64,000 nucleotides of DNA from CAYZJB01 sp964478735 (GCA_964478735.1 CAYZJB010000001.1:186001-250000), one strand, 5' to 3'. Shown: positions 33,590 to 43,778, counted from the first letter of the stretch. A program made the numbers and translations. The notes: a model not told the origin generated them from the letters alone.

Positions 33590-34371
33590 ACGTGCCGTCC
33601 TAATTCGTAAAGTAAAATTCCGCACGCGACCGCGGCGTTGAGCGATTCCGCGCCGCCCCGGCGCGAAATCGATACCCGTCGGTCACAGCGCGCTTCGACT
33701 TCAGGTGAAATGCCGTGCGACTCGCTGCCGATGACCAGCGCCGTCGGGCCATTCGCCCAGTCGGTACCGGCGTTGTGTCCGTCACGTACGACGGCGGCCG
33801 TGTTTCGATATCCGCGCGCCGCCAGTTTGTCCATCAGTTGATCCAGCTGAACGTTCGCGATCACAAACGTCCGAAACACGGATCCCATCGTCGAACGCAC
33901 GGCTTTCGGATTGTAAAATTCAACGCACGACGTCGAACAGGCGACGTGAGTCACGCCGAACCAATCGGCGGTACGGACCATGGTGCCCAGATTGCCCGGG
34001 TCGGAAATTCGGTCGAGCAGAAGTACGGCGCGGCCGGCCGAACCGAGCCATGACGTTTCGTTTATCGCCGGCTGACGGATCGCGGCAACAACCGGCGGCG
34101 GCGTTTCGGTATCGGACAACCTTTTGAGGTCCGGTGTCCGGCCCAGGTACCATACGTCCGTCCGTCCGTCGGCGGCCTTTAGCAGCGGGCGGTGGGCCGC
34201 CGCAAAAGCGCCGGTACTCACAATCCACTCTGCCGTGAAGCCGGACGACAGCCATTCTCGAATCATGAGCTCACCTTCGATTAGAAAGAGACGTGACGAC
34301 TTGCGATAGCGTTTGTCAAGAATACGCGCGAGCTCCTTAAGTCGGGTCCTGGATAACTCGGGCGTTTCCAT
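33586..34371 (-). CDS. TrmH/SpoU-family RNA 2'-O-methyltransferase
   Basis: 261 residues. An N-terminal L30e-like substrate-binding part (about 1-95) is followed by the knotted SPOUT domain. Motif 1: LLDRISDPGNLGTMVRTADW. Motif 2: ALVIGSESHGIS. Motif 3: VSISRRGGAESLNAAVACGI, where the usual Pro-Met is replaced by Arg-Gly-Gly. It 2'-O-methylates a ribose in rRNA or tRNA (RlmB or TsnR-like). It is coupled to the isomerase gene downstream and 7 bases from the HAD gene upstream. Confidence 0.9.
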   Translation of the reverse strand: METPELSRTRLKELARILDKRYRKSSRLFLIEGELMIREWLSSGFTAEWIVSTGAFAAAHRPLLKAADGRTDVWYLGRTPDLKRLSDTETPPPVVAAIRQPAINETSWLGSAGRAVLLLDRISDPGNLGTMVRTADWFGVTHVACSTSCVEFYNPKAVRSTMGSVFRTFVIANVQLDQLMDKLAARGYRNTAAVVRDGHNAGTDWANGPTALVIGSESHGISPEVEARCDRRVSISRRGGAESLNAAVACGILLYELGRHV

Positions 34372-34378
34372 CCTGGTA

Positions 34379-34996
34379 TCAGACGTCGATGCCCAGCTTA
34401 TGCAGTTCGCCGAGCAGGGCCGTATTGTCCGCGTAATGAATGGCGTGGAGTCCCAGCCGTTTTGCCGATTCGACGTTCTGCTGCCGGTCGTCGATAAAGA
34501 GGCATTCGTCCGGGGATCGCTGGATGATCTGGAGAACGGTCTGATACATCTTCGGGTTCGGCTTCATCATGTTCAGATAGCAGGACGAAAAAAACGCGGA
34601 GAAATACTCGCGCAGGCCGAACCGATCGATCCGATATTCGTTGAGTTCTTTGGACTCGTTATTGAGCGTGATGAGAAAATACCGGTCCGATGCTTTGACC
34701 CGTTTCAAGACCTCGAGTCCCGGCAGGGCGTCGGACTGGGCAAACATTTTTTCACGGAATGTTTCTTTCGAAACGGTCTGGGAAAATCCGAAGAGGGTCA
34801 TGAAAAGGTAATCGTCGATCGTACATTTGCCGATTTCCCACAACGGCGCCGCCTCGCGGTGGCGATCGCCGAACTCGTCGAGTTCGTCCTTCGACGTAAT
34901 ACCGACTTCGTTCAACACCTTGATCCGTTGTTCGCGGTCCCAGGCATTCGTCAGTACGACGCCGCCAAGATCCCACAGGAGCGTCGTGACGTTCAT
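34379..34996 (-). CDS. HAD-family hydrolase (IA subclass)
   Basis: 205 residues. Motif I LLWDLGGVVL (nucleophile Asp about 10), motif II ITLNN (Thr), Lys in MMKPNPKMY, motif IV FIDDRQQNVESAKRLG. The helical cap is of the small C1 type, as in epoxide-hydrolase-N/YihX-like phosphatases. Its substrate is unknown. The internal ATG is chosen because GGAGGAG precedes it; the longer frame begins inside the upstream gene. It overlaps the B12-binding gene by 4 bases. Confidence 0.87.
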   Translation of the reverse strand: MNVTTLLWDLGGVVLTNAWDREQRIKVLNEVGITSKDELDEFGDRHREAAPLWEIGKCTIDDYLFMTLFGFSQTVSKETFREKMFAQSDALPGLEVLKRVKASDRYFLITLNNESKELNEYRIDRFGLREYFSAFFSSCYLNMMKPNPKMYQTVLQIIQRSPDECLFIDDRQQNVESAKRLGLHAIHYADNTALLGELHKLGIDV

Positions 34997-35415
34997 GAAC
35001 GGCGCTCCTCCTGCAGGCGGGCGGTTCGAGACCATTCACGGATATAGGCGACGACGTCCGTTGTCGGTGTGCCAGGTCCAAAAATTTTTGCGACGCCGGA
35101 TTTTTCGAGCGTTTCGACGTCTGCTTCCGGAATGACGCCGCCGCCGATGACCAGCACGTCGTCGAGACCCTCGTTGCGCAGACCGTCGATGATTTTGGGA
35201 AACAGGGTCATGTGGGAGCCGCTCAGGATGCTCACGGCCACGACGTCGACGTCCTCCTGCAGCGCCGCCCGGACGATCATTTCCGGCGTCTGGCGCAGAC
35301 CGGTATAAACCACTTCCATTCCCGCGTCACGCAACGCGGCTGCAATGATCTTCGCCCCGCGGTCGTGTCCGTCGAGTCCGGGTTTGGCCACCAGAACTTT
35401 GATCGGTCTTTCCAT
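34993..35415 (-). CDS. Stand-alone cobalamin (B12)-binding domain protein
   Basis: 140 residues, matching the C-terminal B12 domain of methylmalonyl-CoA mutase. The cobalamin-ligating DGHDRGAK (His about 17), SILSGSHMTL and VIGGGVIPEADVE motifs are all present. As a separate polypeptide it would be the small subunit of a split acyl-CoA mutase (methylmalonyl-, isobutyryl- or related). The large catalytic subunit is not in this window. It is coupled to the HAD gene downstream and one base after the cytochrome gene's stop. Confidence 0.9.
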   Translation of the reverse strand: MERPIKVLVAKPGLDGHDRGAKIIAAALRDAGMEVVYTGLRQTPEMIVRAALQEDVDVVAVSILSGSHMTLFPKIIDGLRNEGLDDVLVIGGGVIPEADVETLEKSGVAKIFGPGTPTTDVVAYIREWSRTARLQEERRS

Positions 35416-35416
35416 G

Positions 35417-36175
35417 TCAGTTGAGATCCCGCCAGCTGCGAATGAAACGTACCAGCGATTCGATCTGGTCGTCCGTCAGGGGGCCTCCGTGGCGCTTACC
35501 GAACGCCAGCATCATCGGATTGGTCGGCGAACCTTTGGCGATACGTTCTTTCAAATGGTTGTCGTCGACTTTTTGAAGATAGGCCGCGTCGTTGAGGGCA
35601 AAGGCCACGCCGCCCGTACCGTATTCACCGTGACACATCGCGCAATCGGCCGTGAACAGCTGGGCGCCTAATTTTCCGATTCCCCGTTCGACGTGACAGT
35701 TGGCGCATTTGCCTTCGAGGTAGGAACCGTGCATGTCCATCGTCGCGTGGACCTTGACGGGCGCTTCGATGTCGGCGACCAGGTTGAGCGTGACGATCGA
35801 TCGATCGGCATCGTTGGACGTCACGGTGATGGACTTCCGCACCATGCCGCGTTTACCGCGTGAGTTGAACGTCGCTTTGATTTCCCCTTTGCCGCCCGGG
35901 GGAATGTGGGACGCCGCAACGAGCGCCGCGGTGCAACCGCAGCTCGCACGAACGTCGAGAATGTGCAACGTATCGGATCCGGTATTGCGAAAGACGAACA
36001 CGTGATCGACGATGTCGCCGTCATGTATTTTTCCAAAGTTCCATTCCTGCTCATCAAACTGGATCTTTGGACCCTGACCGATCGGAGGGACATCCGAGGT
36101 ACGGCCCGCAACCAATAAAAAACCCAAAACAATTAGTACACTCATCACTCCCCCTAATATTGTCAAACGTCTCAT
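35417..36175 (-). CDS. DUF1573 domain fused to a c-type cytochrome
   Basis: 252 residues: a signal anchor (about 7-23), a DUF1573 immunoglobulin-like domain (about 36-135, with VFRNTGSDTLHILDVRASCG), then a cytochrome c region. Two haem-attachment sites are present: CANCH (157-161) and CAMCH (178-182). The second sits in a normal class I setting (LFTADCAMCHGEYGTGG) with Met at 221/222 as probable sixth ligand. DUF1573 is often a secreted adhesin-like or blue-copper-associated domain, and the fusion is unusual. It probably acts as a membrane-tethered periplasmic electron carrier. It heads the leftward operon. Confidence 0.88.
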   Translation of the reverse strand: MRRLTILGGVMSVLIVLGFLLVAGRTSDVPPIGQGPKIQFDEQEWNFGKIHDGDIVDHVFVFRNTGSDTLHILDVRASCGCTAALVAASHIPPGGKGEIKATFNSRGKRGMVRKSITVTSNDADRSIVTLNLVADIEAPVKVHATMDMHGSYLEGKCANCHVERGIGKLGAQLFTADCAMCHGEYGTGGVAFALNDAAYLQKVDDNHLKERIAKGSPTNPMMLAFGKRHGGPLTDDQIESLVRFIRSWRDLN

Positions 36176-36366
36176 GGACGCATCCCTTCACTTTCTCTTT
36201 TCGTTGGGACGCTAGTTAATTTTACTTAGGTGTAAGTTATTCAGACTTTTCAAGTTAGGTCGGCATGCAAGGAAAAGCAAGTAAGATTTTGGCAGGAGAG
36301 ATGTTGATTTTTCTCAGTCATTCAGATACTTTGTCATCGAGAAATTAGCAAAAAACAAGCCAAGCC

Positions 36367-37110
36367 GTGTCGATTCGAAAAACAGAGGGAGTCGTGCTCC
36401 GTTCGAGGCCGTTTAGTGAAACCAGCAAGATCGTTACGCTGCTCACTCCGGATTTCGGAAAAATCGCAATGATGGCCCGCGGCGCGCGCAATGTTAAAAG
36501 CAAATTCGCCGGGCATCTGGAATTGTTTTCACGTATTTCGGTGATTTTTTATGAACGCGAGACCCGCGATCTGCAATACATGTCCGACGTCAGTATGATC
36601 GAACCGTTCTTCGCGATTCGCAACGATATGGATCGAACGTACATGGCCATGACCATTCTGGAAATCTGCGATTGTGTGACGCATGGCAATGAAGATTCGC
36701 TGCCGCTCTATCGTTTTCTCGTTTCCACTCTGGATGCGCTGAACGGAGCGACGCGCAACGTGCACAACGGCATGTTGTACTTTCTGTTGCATCTCGGGGA
36801 CATCCTCGGCTTCCGGATGGACTTTGCCGACTGTGGGCACTCGGGGCATGAACGGGTGTTCAACTACGACTACGGACGCATGGTGTGCGCCGAATGCCCT
36901 CCGGCGTATCACTCGGGTCTGGCGCAACCGTTGAGCCACGAAGCGGGTGCCGTTGCGTCGCAGATGCTGCGCTCGGAAGGGTCGGGGTTGTTCAATCTGA
37001 CCGTATCGTCCGCCGCACGGCACGAGATCTACGCGATCACCATGAACCATTTGCAAAATCACCTGGATGAGTTACGCCATCTCAAAAGTGCACGGTTTCT
37101 AAGCCTATGA
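36367..37110 (+). CDS. recO: DNA repair protein RecO
   Basis: 247 residues. The N-terminal OB fold begins RKTEGVVLRSRPFSETSKIV; the helical part holds a zinc site CGHSGH (155) with CAEC (178). RecO loads RecA with RecR/RecF by displacing SSB. The start is GTG; no good ribosome site is visible and the 190 bases upstream hold no recognised promoter. The stop overlaps the lptC start as ATGA, so recO heads an envelope operon. Confidence 0.92.
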   Translation: MSIRKTEGVVLRSRPFSETSKIVTLLTPDFGKIAMMARGARNVKSKFAGHLELFSRISVIFYERETRDLQYMSDVSMIEPFFAIRNDMDRTYMAMTILEICDCVTHGNEDSLPLYRFLVSTLDALNGATRNVHNGMLYFLLHLGDILGFRMDFADCGHSGHERVFNYDYGRMVCAECPPAYHSGLAQPLSHEAGAVASQMLRSEGSGLFNLTVSSAARHEIYAITMNHLQNHLDELRHLKSARFLSL

Positions 37111-37712
37111 CGTCTCGCGTCTTCATCGGATGGATCGTACTCGCGGCTTGCGGCGAATGGAGCGATCCGGGCGATACCGTGAATCCGTCGGAAAAGCCCA
37201 ACCAGGAAGGATGGAACTCCAAAGCGATCCTGACCACCGACGGCGTCGTCTCGGCGGAAATCGACTACGTCCACATGATGCGATGGGATAAACGGCAGTT
37301 GACGACCTTCCGGGAAGGCGTCGTCATGGATTTCTACGAAGACGGCGAACATTCGGGCCGTCTGACCGCGGACAGCGGGGCCATTTACACGTCGACCAAA
37401 AACGTCGTGGCCGTCGGACGCGTCGTGATCGTGTCCGATTCCGGTCTGTCGATGCGGACGGAAAAGGTCGAGTGGAACGAACAAAAACAGCGGCTCTTTG
37501 CGGAAGGGCGCGTGATGCTGACGACTCAGGAAGATACGTTGTACGGCTTTGAGTTCGAGTCGGACCGGTCACTGGCCAACTGGAAAATGAAAAGCGCGTC
37601 CGGTCTCAGCGGCCGCGACATCGATCTGCGGACCGGAACCGTCCGCTCGAGACGCGAGTCCAGGTCGGCGCTCGATCGCGAGGTCGAACAGGTCTTGAAG
37701 GAAGATCCATGA
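37107..37712 (+). CDS. lptC: LPS export protein LptC (lipoprotein form)
   Basis: 201 residues. A short signal with lipobox LAAC (Cys about 15) instead of the single helix of E. coli LptC. The beta-jellyroll repeats EIDYVHMMRWDKRQLTTFRE, LTADSGAIYTSTKNVVAVGR and EKVEWNEQKQRLFAEGRVML match the LptC/OstA fold. It would pass LPS from the LptBFG extractor to LptA. It overlaps recO and the next gene by 4 bases each. LptF/G are not in the window. Confidence 0.85.
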   Translation: MTSRVFIGWIVLAACGEWSDPGDTVNPSEKPNQEGWNSKAILTTDGVVSAEIDYVHMMRWDKRQLTTFREGVVMDFYEDGEHSGRLTADSGAIYTSTKNVVAVGRVVIVSDSGLSMRTEKVEWNEQKQRLFAEGRVMLTTQEDTLYGFEFESDRSLANWKMKSASGLSGRDIDLRTGTVRSRRESRSALDREVEQVLKEDP

Positions 37713-38905
37713 TCCGCCGTGTCCTTTTCGTGCTGATCGCGGCGGGTCCTGTTTTCGCCCAGCAGCATGCCGATTCGCTTAACCGGGCCCGGCTTGCCGA
37801 CAAGACCCCGGCGCCGCTGCGGCTGGAACACGCCGATGAGCTGGAAAACCAGCGCGTGGACAATCGCGATATTTTGCGAGCGATCGGACACGTGGAATTT
37901 TCGCAGGACACGCTCCGCGCGTGGTGCGACGAGTCGGCATTTTTCCGTGACGCACAGATCGCCGTCATGATCGGCCGCGTCAAACTGTACGACCTCCATC
38001 GTACGATCTTCTGCGACAAGGCGCGTTATTATGCCAAACAGAAAAAAGCCGTGTGCGAAGGCAACGTCCTTTTCATCGACTCGTCGCTCTCGCTGGTGGC
38101 CGACTCGCTGGTCTACTACCAGGACCTTGAACGGATGTACGCGCAGGGGAACGTGGTGGCGTACGACAGCGTCGAGTCCGTCGCGCTGTACGGCCGCGAG
38201 GTTTTCTACGACATTCGCCGGGAATACGTGCTCTCGAAGGGACACCCGCACGTCATTCAATTCGACAGTACGCACTTCAAAGGCGAAAACGCCGCGCGCA
38301 AGTCGCGGGGATGGGCAACGTTTCCCGTGGCGGACAGTACCGGCCGGTTCCGTCGTCACGACGCCGACGATCAGGTTTCGATGACGGCGCTGACGATGGA
38401 ATCCCATCTCGACAGCAATCAGGTCGTTGGCAACGACAGCGTTGTGTTCACGCGCGAAAAACTCACGGCCACGGCGGGTCACGCCGTCTTCGACACGGAC
38501 GATGAACGCCTGACGCTGCGGGATTTCCCGCGGGCGCGTTACGACGTCAGCGAAGCGACGGGCGATACGATGGTGGCGCAGTTTCTCAAACGCGAGATCG
38601 CCTCGCTATCCGTCCGCGGTCATGCCGAGGGCTATTCCGTGGCCGATTCCGTTCAGGATAAAAAACATCGCCTTTCCGCCCGCACAATCGTCATGGATAT
38701 TCGCGAGAAAGAATTGCATCTTATGAAAGCCGATGGCAACGCCTTGAGCGTCTATTATCTCGAAAACGACGAAGGAAAAAACGAAATGTCGGGGCCGACG
38801 ATCGTGATGTTTTTTAACGACGGCAAACTGAAACGGTTTCGCGTCGAAGGCGGCGCGGAGGGAACGTATTATCCGGAAAGTTTTCAACCGGAGGAACGTC
38901 CGTGA
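37709..38905 (+). CDS. OstA-like LptA protein
   Basis: 398 residues with signal peptide MIRRVLFVLIAAGPVFA. Repeated OstA units are visible (NRDILRAIGHVEFSQDTLRA, ARYYAKQKKAVCEGNVLFID, DLERMYAQGNVVAYDSVESV), so it is a long jellyroll with two or three OstA-N domains, much longer than E. coli LptA (185). The FCB 'OstA-like' group has this length and is thought to form the periplasmic LPS bridge or an LptD-like plug. It is coupled to lptC before and lptB after. Confidence 0.85.
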   Translation: MIRRVLFVLIAAGPVFAQQHADSLNRARLADKTPAPLRLEHADELENQRVDNRDILRAIGHVEFSQDTLRAWCDESAFFRDAQIAVMIGRVKLYDLHRTIFCDKARYYAKQKKAVCEGNVLFIDSSLSLVADSLVYYQDLERMYAQGNVVAYDSVESVALYGREVFYDIRREYVLSKGHPHVIQFDSTHFKGENAARKSRGWATFPVADSTGRFRRHDADDQVSMTALTMESHLDSNQVVGNDSVVFTREKLTATAGHAVFDTDDERLTLRDFPRARYDVSEATGDTMVAQFLKREIASLSVRGHAEGYSVADSVQDKKHRLSARTIVMDIREKELHLMKADGNALSVYYLENDEGKNEMSGPTIVMFFNDGKLKRFRVEGGAEGTYYPESFQPEERP

Positions 38906-39696
38906 CACTGCCCGTACCGCACAACACTCCGATCCTTGCCGACTACATCGATCACGGCCATGACCGGACGTCGACGCTTCGCGCCGAAAGTCTTGTCAAA
39001 AAATACGGCGGCCGCAAGGTCGTGGACGGAGTCGATATCGACATGCGCCAGGGTGAGATCGTCGGCCTTCTCGGCCCCAACGGCGCGGGGAAAACGACGA
39101 CCTTTTATATGATCACGGGAATGATCAAACCGCACGCCGGCAACATCTACCTCGACCATCGGCGGATCACCCGGATGGCGATGTACCGCCGCGCGCGTCT
39201 CGGCATCGGTTATCTGTCCCAGGAGGCGTCGATCTTCCGAAAACTTACGGTGGAACAAAATATTCTCGCCATTTTGCAGACGCTGAAACTGTCGCGGGCG
39301 GAGCGGCGCCGGCGCCTGGAGCAGTTGATGGAGGACATGGCCATCACGCGAGTGGCCAAAACGTACGGCTATGCGCTCTCGGGCGGCGAACGGCGCCGTA
39401 CGGAGATCGCACGCGCGCTCGTGACCAACCCGCGGTTTCTCCTGCTCGACGAGCCGTTTGCGGGCATCGATCCGATCGCCGTCGAAGACATTCAGTCGAT
39501 CGTTCAGGGCCTGAAAGCCCGCAACATCGGCGTGCTCATCACCGACCACAACGTGCACGAAACGCTGGCCATCACCGACCGCGCGTATCTGCTTTTCGAC
39601 GGCCGCGTCCTCAAAAGCGGTACGGCGGAATTCCTTGCCGAAGATCCGGAAGCCCGGAAATTGTACCTCGGCGATAAATTCAAGCTACGGGATTGA
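38902..39696 (+). CDS. lptB: LPS export ABC ATPase LptB
   Basis: 264 residues. Walker A GPNGAGKTTTFYMITG (about 58-65), Q-loop YLSQEASIFRKLT, signature ALSGGERRRTEIARAL, Walker B FLLLDEPFAGIDPIAVEDI, H-loop ITDHNVHETLAITDRAYLL: all hallmarks of LptB. It powers LPS extraction from the inner membrane. The GTG start gives an N-terminal extension of about 25 residues before the core. It overlaps ostA by 4 bases and is followed directly by rpoN, the order found in many Gram-negatives. Confidence 0.96.
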   Translation: MTLPVPHNTPILADYIDHGHDRTSTLRAESLVKKYGGRKVVDGVDIDMRQGEIVGLLGPNGAGKTTTFYMITGMIKPHAGNIYLDHRRITRMAMYRRARLGIGYLSQEASIFRKLTVEQNILAILQTLKLSRAERRRRLEQLMEDMAITRVAKTYGYALSGGERRRTEIARALVTNPRFLLLDEPFAGIDPIAVEDIQSIVQGLKARNIGVLITDHNVHETLAITDRAYLLFDGRVLKSGTAEFLAEDPEARKLYLGDKFKLRD

Positions 39697-39698
39697 CC

Positions 39699-41330
39699 AT
39701 GAGCCAGTCGATGAAACAGATCCTCAGCCAGCAGATGAAGCTGTCCCCTCAGCAGATTCTGATGTCGAGCCTGCTGCAGCTTCCGATCCAGGCGCTCGAA
39801 CAACGGCTCAAACAGGAACTGGAACAAAATCCGCTGCTCGAAGAAGTCCAAGACATGGAGGAAGAACTCCAGCAGGAGCAGAACGAAGAGCAGGAAGAAA
39901 CGCAGGGACTGGAGTTGAAACCTGAAGACGAAAAAAAAGCGGAGGCAGCGGAAGAGCAGACGGTTGCGGAAGAAAAAGCCAAGGACGAAAAAGAAATCGA
40001 CTGGGACCAGATACTGAACGATGAGAACACGTTTGAAATCCGGGCGCCCCGCGACTACAGCCGTGAAGAAGACGAACACGAATGGACGCAGCCGTATCGA
40101 AGTTCCCTGCCCGAACACCTGCTCGACCAGATGCGGTTTACCCCGCTGACGGAAGACGAGCGGCAGATCGGCGAATACATCATCTGGAACATCAACGAAG
40201 ACGGGTATCTGACGTACGAAGACGTCGCGCTTCCCGATGCACGCACGGAAATCGAAGAACTGACCGAAGGCGCACGAGAATTCATCGAGTCGGGGCTGAC
40301 CACGCTCGCCCCTAACGGCGCCACCGAGGAAAAGCAAAACCGGAAGCCGACGGCCAAAATCGATCCCGTTGCGGCCATCGCGTCGGAACTGAAAACGACC
40401 GACGCCAGGGTGCTGGACGTCCTCCACGTCATTCAGTCGTTCGATCCGCCGGGCATCGGCGCACGAAATCTCCGTGAATGTCTCCTGATCCAGCTTCGCC
40501 AGAAGCAAAAAGGCTTTTATCAGGCCATGACGGAACGGTCCATCCGCATCATCGAAGAAGCGTACGAGGATTTTCTAAACCGCCGGTACGACAAAATCGT
40601 TCGGCAGTTGAAGATCACAATCGAAGACATCAAGGAATCGACAAAAGAAATTCTGGAGTGCAATCCCAAACCCGGCGACGGGTATTTTCAGCCGGAGCAG
40701 AATTACATCACCCCCGATGCCACGGTGCGTAAGGTCAACGAAAAATTCGAAATTCTGGTCAACGAGTACAACGTCCCGCACCTGCGCATCAACCATGCGT
40801 ACCGGCAAATGCTGCTCGACAAAGACAAAACGTCCAAGGAAACGAAAGAGTTCATCAAAAATAAACTCGAATCGGCGAAATGGCTGATCAATTCCCTCTA
40901 CCGCCGACGGGACACCATCTACCGCACCGTCGAAGCGATCGTCGACCTGCAGCACGATTTTTTTGATAAGGGCAAGGAATTTTTGAAGCCGATGAAGCTC
41001 GAGGACATCGCGTCGCGGATCGGCGTCGACATCTCCACCGTCAGCCGGGCGACCAACGGGAAATACGTGCAGACGGATTACGGCGTGTTCGAGCTGAAAT
41101 ATTTTTTCACGACGGCCATGACGACGAGTGACGGAGAAGACGTCTCCACGAGGCAGATTAAAGCGATCCTGAAAAAAATCGTCGACGAAGAAAACAAACA
41201 AAAACCGCACAGCGACGAAATGCTGGCCAAACTTGTATCGGACGCGGGATATCCCATCGCGCGCCGTACGGTTACCAAATACCGGGAGCAGATGATGATC
41301 CCGACGGCGCGGCTGCGGAAGGAAATTTAA
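39699..41330 (+). CDS. rpoN: RNA polymerase sigma-54 factor RpoN
   Basis: 543 residues. Region I is Gln/Leu-rich (SQQMKLSPQQILMSSLLQLP); an acidic region II (about 50-130) is rich in Glu; the core-binding region follows; the HTH is IASRIGVDISTVSRATNGKY; and the RpoN box is ARRTVTKYREQM (about 520). It directs transcription from -24/-12 promoters with AAA+ activators. The ATG is used rather than a TTG two codons earlier. No clear -24/-12 site was recognised in the window. Confidence 0.96.
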   Translation: MSQSMKQILSQQMKLSPQQILMSSLLQLPIQALEQRLKQELEQNPLLEEVQDMEEELQQEQNEEQEETQGLELKPEDEKKAEAAEEQTVAEEKAKDEKEIDWDQILNDENTFEIRAPRDYSREEDEHEWTQPYRSSLPEHLLDQMRFTPLTEDERQIGEYIIWNINEDGYLTYEDVALPDARTEIEELTEGAREFIESGLTTLAPNGATEEKQNRKPTAKIDPVAAIASELKTTDARVLDVLHVIQSFDPPGIGARNLRECLLIQLRQKQKGFYQAMTERSIRIIEEAYEDFLNRRYDKIVRQLKITIEDIKESTKEILECNPKPGDGYFQPEQNYITPDATVRKVNEKFEILVNEYNVPHLRINHAYRQMLLDKDKTSKETKEFIKNKLESAKWLINSLYRRRDTIYRTVEAIVDLQHDFFDKGKEFLKPMKLEDIASRIGVDISTVSRATNGKYVQTDYGVFELKYFFTTAMTTSDGEDVSTRQIKAILKKIVDEENKQKPHSDEMLAKLVSDAGYPIARRTVTKYREQMMIPTARLRKEI

Positions 41331-41352
41331 TTTCAAACTCAACCGAGGATTT

Positions 41353-42262
<910 letters not shown>

Positions 42263-42282
<20 letters not shown>

Positions 42283-42730
42283 TGTTTCTCAGCCGCCGAA
42301 AAAATTCCTTTAACAGTTCCGACGAAGGCTGCTCCAAAATTCCCCGGATAACTTCAACGCGATGGTTCAGACGTTCGTCCCGGACAATATCGTACAGCGA
42401 GCCGCACGCGCCGGTTTTGGGGTCATCGGCGCCGATGACGAGCGTCTGCAAGCGGGAGAGGACGATGGCGCCCGCGCACATCGCACACGGCTCGAGGGTC
42501 GCGTACAGCACCGCGCCCTGCAGCCATTTGCTGCCGACCGTTGCCACCGCCGACGTCAGCGCGATCATCTCCGCATGGGCCGTCGGATCGCGCAGCATTT
42601 CGATTTGATTGTACCCCCGGCCGATCATGTGTCCGTCTTTGACGACGACGGCGCCGACCGGCACCTCGCCGCTTTCAAAAGCGCGTTCGGCCTCCCGAAG
42701 GGCCAGTTTCATCCAGTGCTCGTGCGTCAT
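42263..42730 (-). CDS. tadA: tRNA-specific adenosine deaminase TadA
   Basis: 155 residues. Zinc-site motifs HAEMIAL (His and proton-shuttle Glu, about 52-54) and PCAMCAGAI (Cys about 82 and 85). It converts A34 to inosine in tRNA-Arg(ACG). The ATG of MTHEHWMKLALREAER is chosen; an in-frame TTG 21 bases upstream is also possible. GACGSL and NHRVEV near the C-terminus are family-typical. Convergent with the UXS gene, overlapping in the last 20 bases. Confidence 0.94.
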
Positions 42731-42844
42731 GTCATCCGTATTCGTTTTCAAACAGTTTACACAGTTTCACTCTCAGATTCCAACGCTGCATAACCGTTTC
42801 TCTCGTGATGCTTCGATTTAACCTATCCAAGAAAGGAGAACCTC

Positions 42845-43687
42845 ATGCGATCCACGATGTTGTGTTGTTGGATTTCCGTAAGTCTTTCGGCCCAGGCGCC
42901 GGATACGTCGTGGAAGTTTGGCGGCGCGTTCGGCGTCAATGTCAGCCAGGTCGGGTTACGCAACTGGTCCGGGGGCGGCGACAATTCCCTGTCGCTGGGA
43001 TCGCTGGCGACGTTCTTCGCGAATTACAAACACGACAAAACGGCGTGGGACAATTCACTCGAACTCGGATACGGCGTGGTAAAGCTCGGCGACGAGCCGC
43101 TTCGGAAAGCGGATGATAAGATCGTTTTGACGTCGAAATACAGCCGGTCCATCGCCCGGGTCTGGGCATTGTCGGCGTTCGTCGATTTTCGATCCCAGTT
43201 CGCCAAGGGTTTCGATTACAATACGGAGCCAAAGACTTTTGTTTCCAATTTCCTGAGCCCCGCGTACCTGACGCTCTCACTCGGCGCGACGTACAAACCC
43301 GACGATCGATTTTACGCCATGCTCTCGCCGATCACGGGCAAGGCGACGATCGTTCGAAGCCCGCGCCTTTCCGATGCCGGTGCGTACGGCGTCAAAGCGG
43401 GCAACTATGTACGGCAGGAGTTCGGATGGCTGGTCAACGGCGGATACAAGCGGTCGTTGATGGAAGGCGTTACGCTGGAAACGAAATTGAACCTTTTTTC
43501 AAGCTATGCCGATCCGAAGTTCGTCGACGTCAACTGGGACACGACGATCCTCTTGAAGGTCAATCGTTACCTCAGCAGCAGTATCACGACCAATGTCGTT
43601 TATGACAACGACATCAAAGATACCGATGGAAAAGCGAAGTGGCAGATCAAGGAAGTCATCGCCGTCGGGTGGCTGGTTACGTTTTGA
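42845..43687 (+). CDS. DUF3078 family outer-membrane-like protein
   Basis: 280 residues. The signal peptide ends near SLSAQA. Family-defining WKFGGAFGVNVSQVGLRNWS and GGGDNSLSLGSLATFFANY open the protein, and the rest has strands typical of a barrel ending in EVIAVGWLVTF. DUF3078 is nearly limited to Bacteroidota and relatives and its role is unknown. An AAAGGAG site fixes the ATG. It appears to be monocistronic. Confidence 0.88.
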   Translation: MRSTMLCCWISVSLSAQAPDTSWKFGGAFGVNVSQVGLRNWSGGGDNSLSLGSLATFFANYKHDKTAWDNSLELGYGVVKLGDEPLRKADDKIVLTSKYSRSIARVWALSAFVDFRSQFAKGFDYNTEPKTFVSNFLSPAYLTLSLGATYKPDDRFYAMLSPITGKATIVRSPRLSDAGAYGVKAGNYVRQEFGWLVNGGYKRSLMEGVTLETKLNLFSSYADPKFVDVNWDTTILLKVNRYLSSSITTNVVYDNDIKDTDGKAKWQIKEVIAVGWLVTF

Positions 43688-43778
43688 AAATATTCAACCG
43701 TGAGGACGGCCTTTTTCAACCTTGTTTGCTACGATCAGAGTTGTAGATTGGATACACGGTTTTCACTCAACGATAGAC

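Noticed and set aside
36301..36348. 15-codon frame before recO with AGGAGAG just upstream
   Set aside because: The ribosome site is only two bases from the ATG, too close to be used, and there is no attenuator structure; a leader peptide is not supported.
39000..41300. Sigma-54 -24/-12 promoters near rpoN
   Set aside because: No TGGCAC-N5-TTGC match was recognised by eye; a matrix scan of the window would be decisive.
43688..43740. Possible terminator after the DUF3078 gene
   Set aside because: CCGT-GAGG-ACGG followed by CCTTTTT has only a 4-bp stem, too weak to call.
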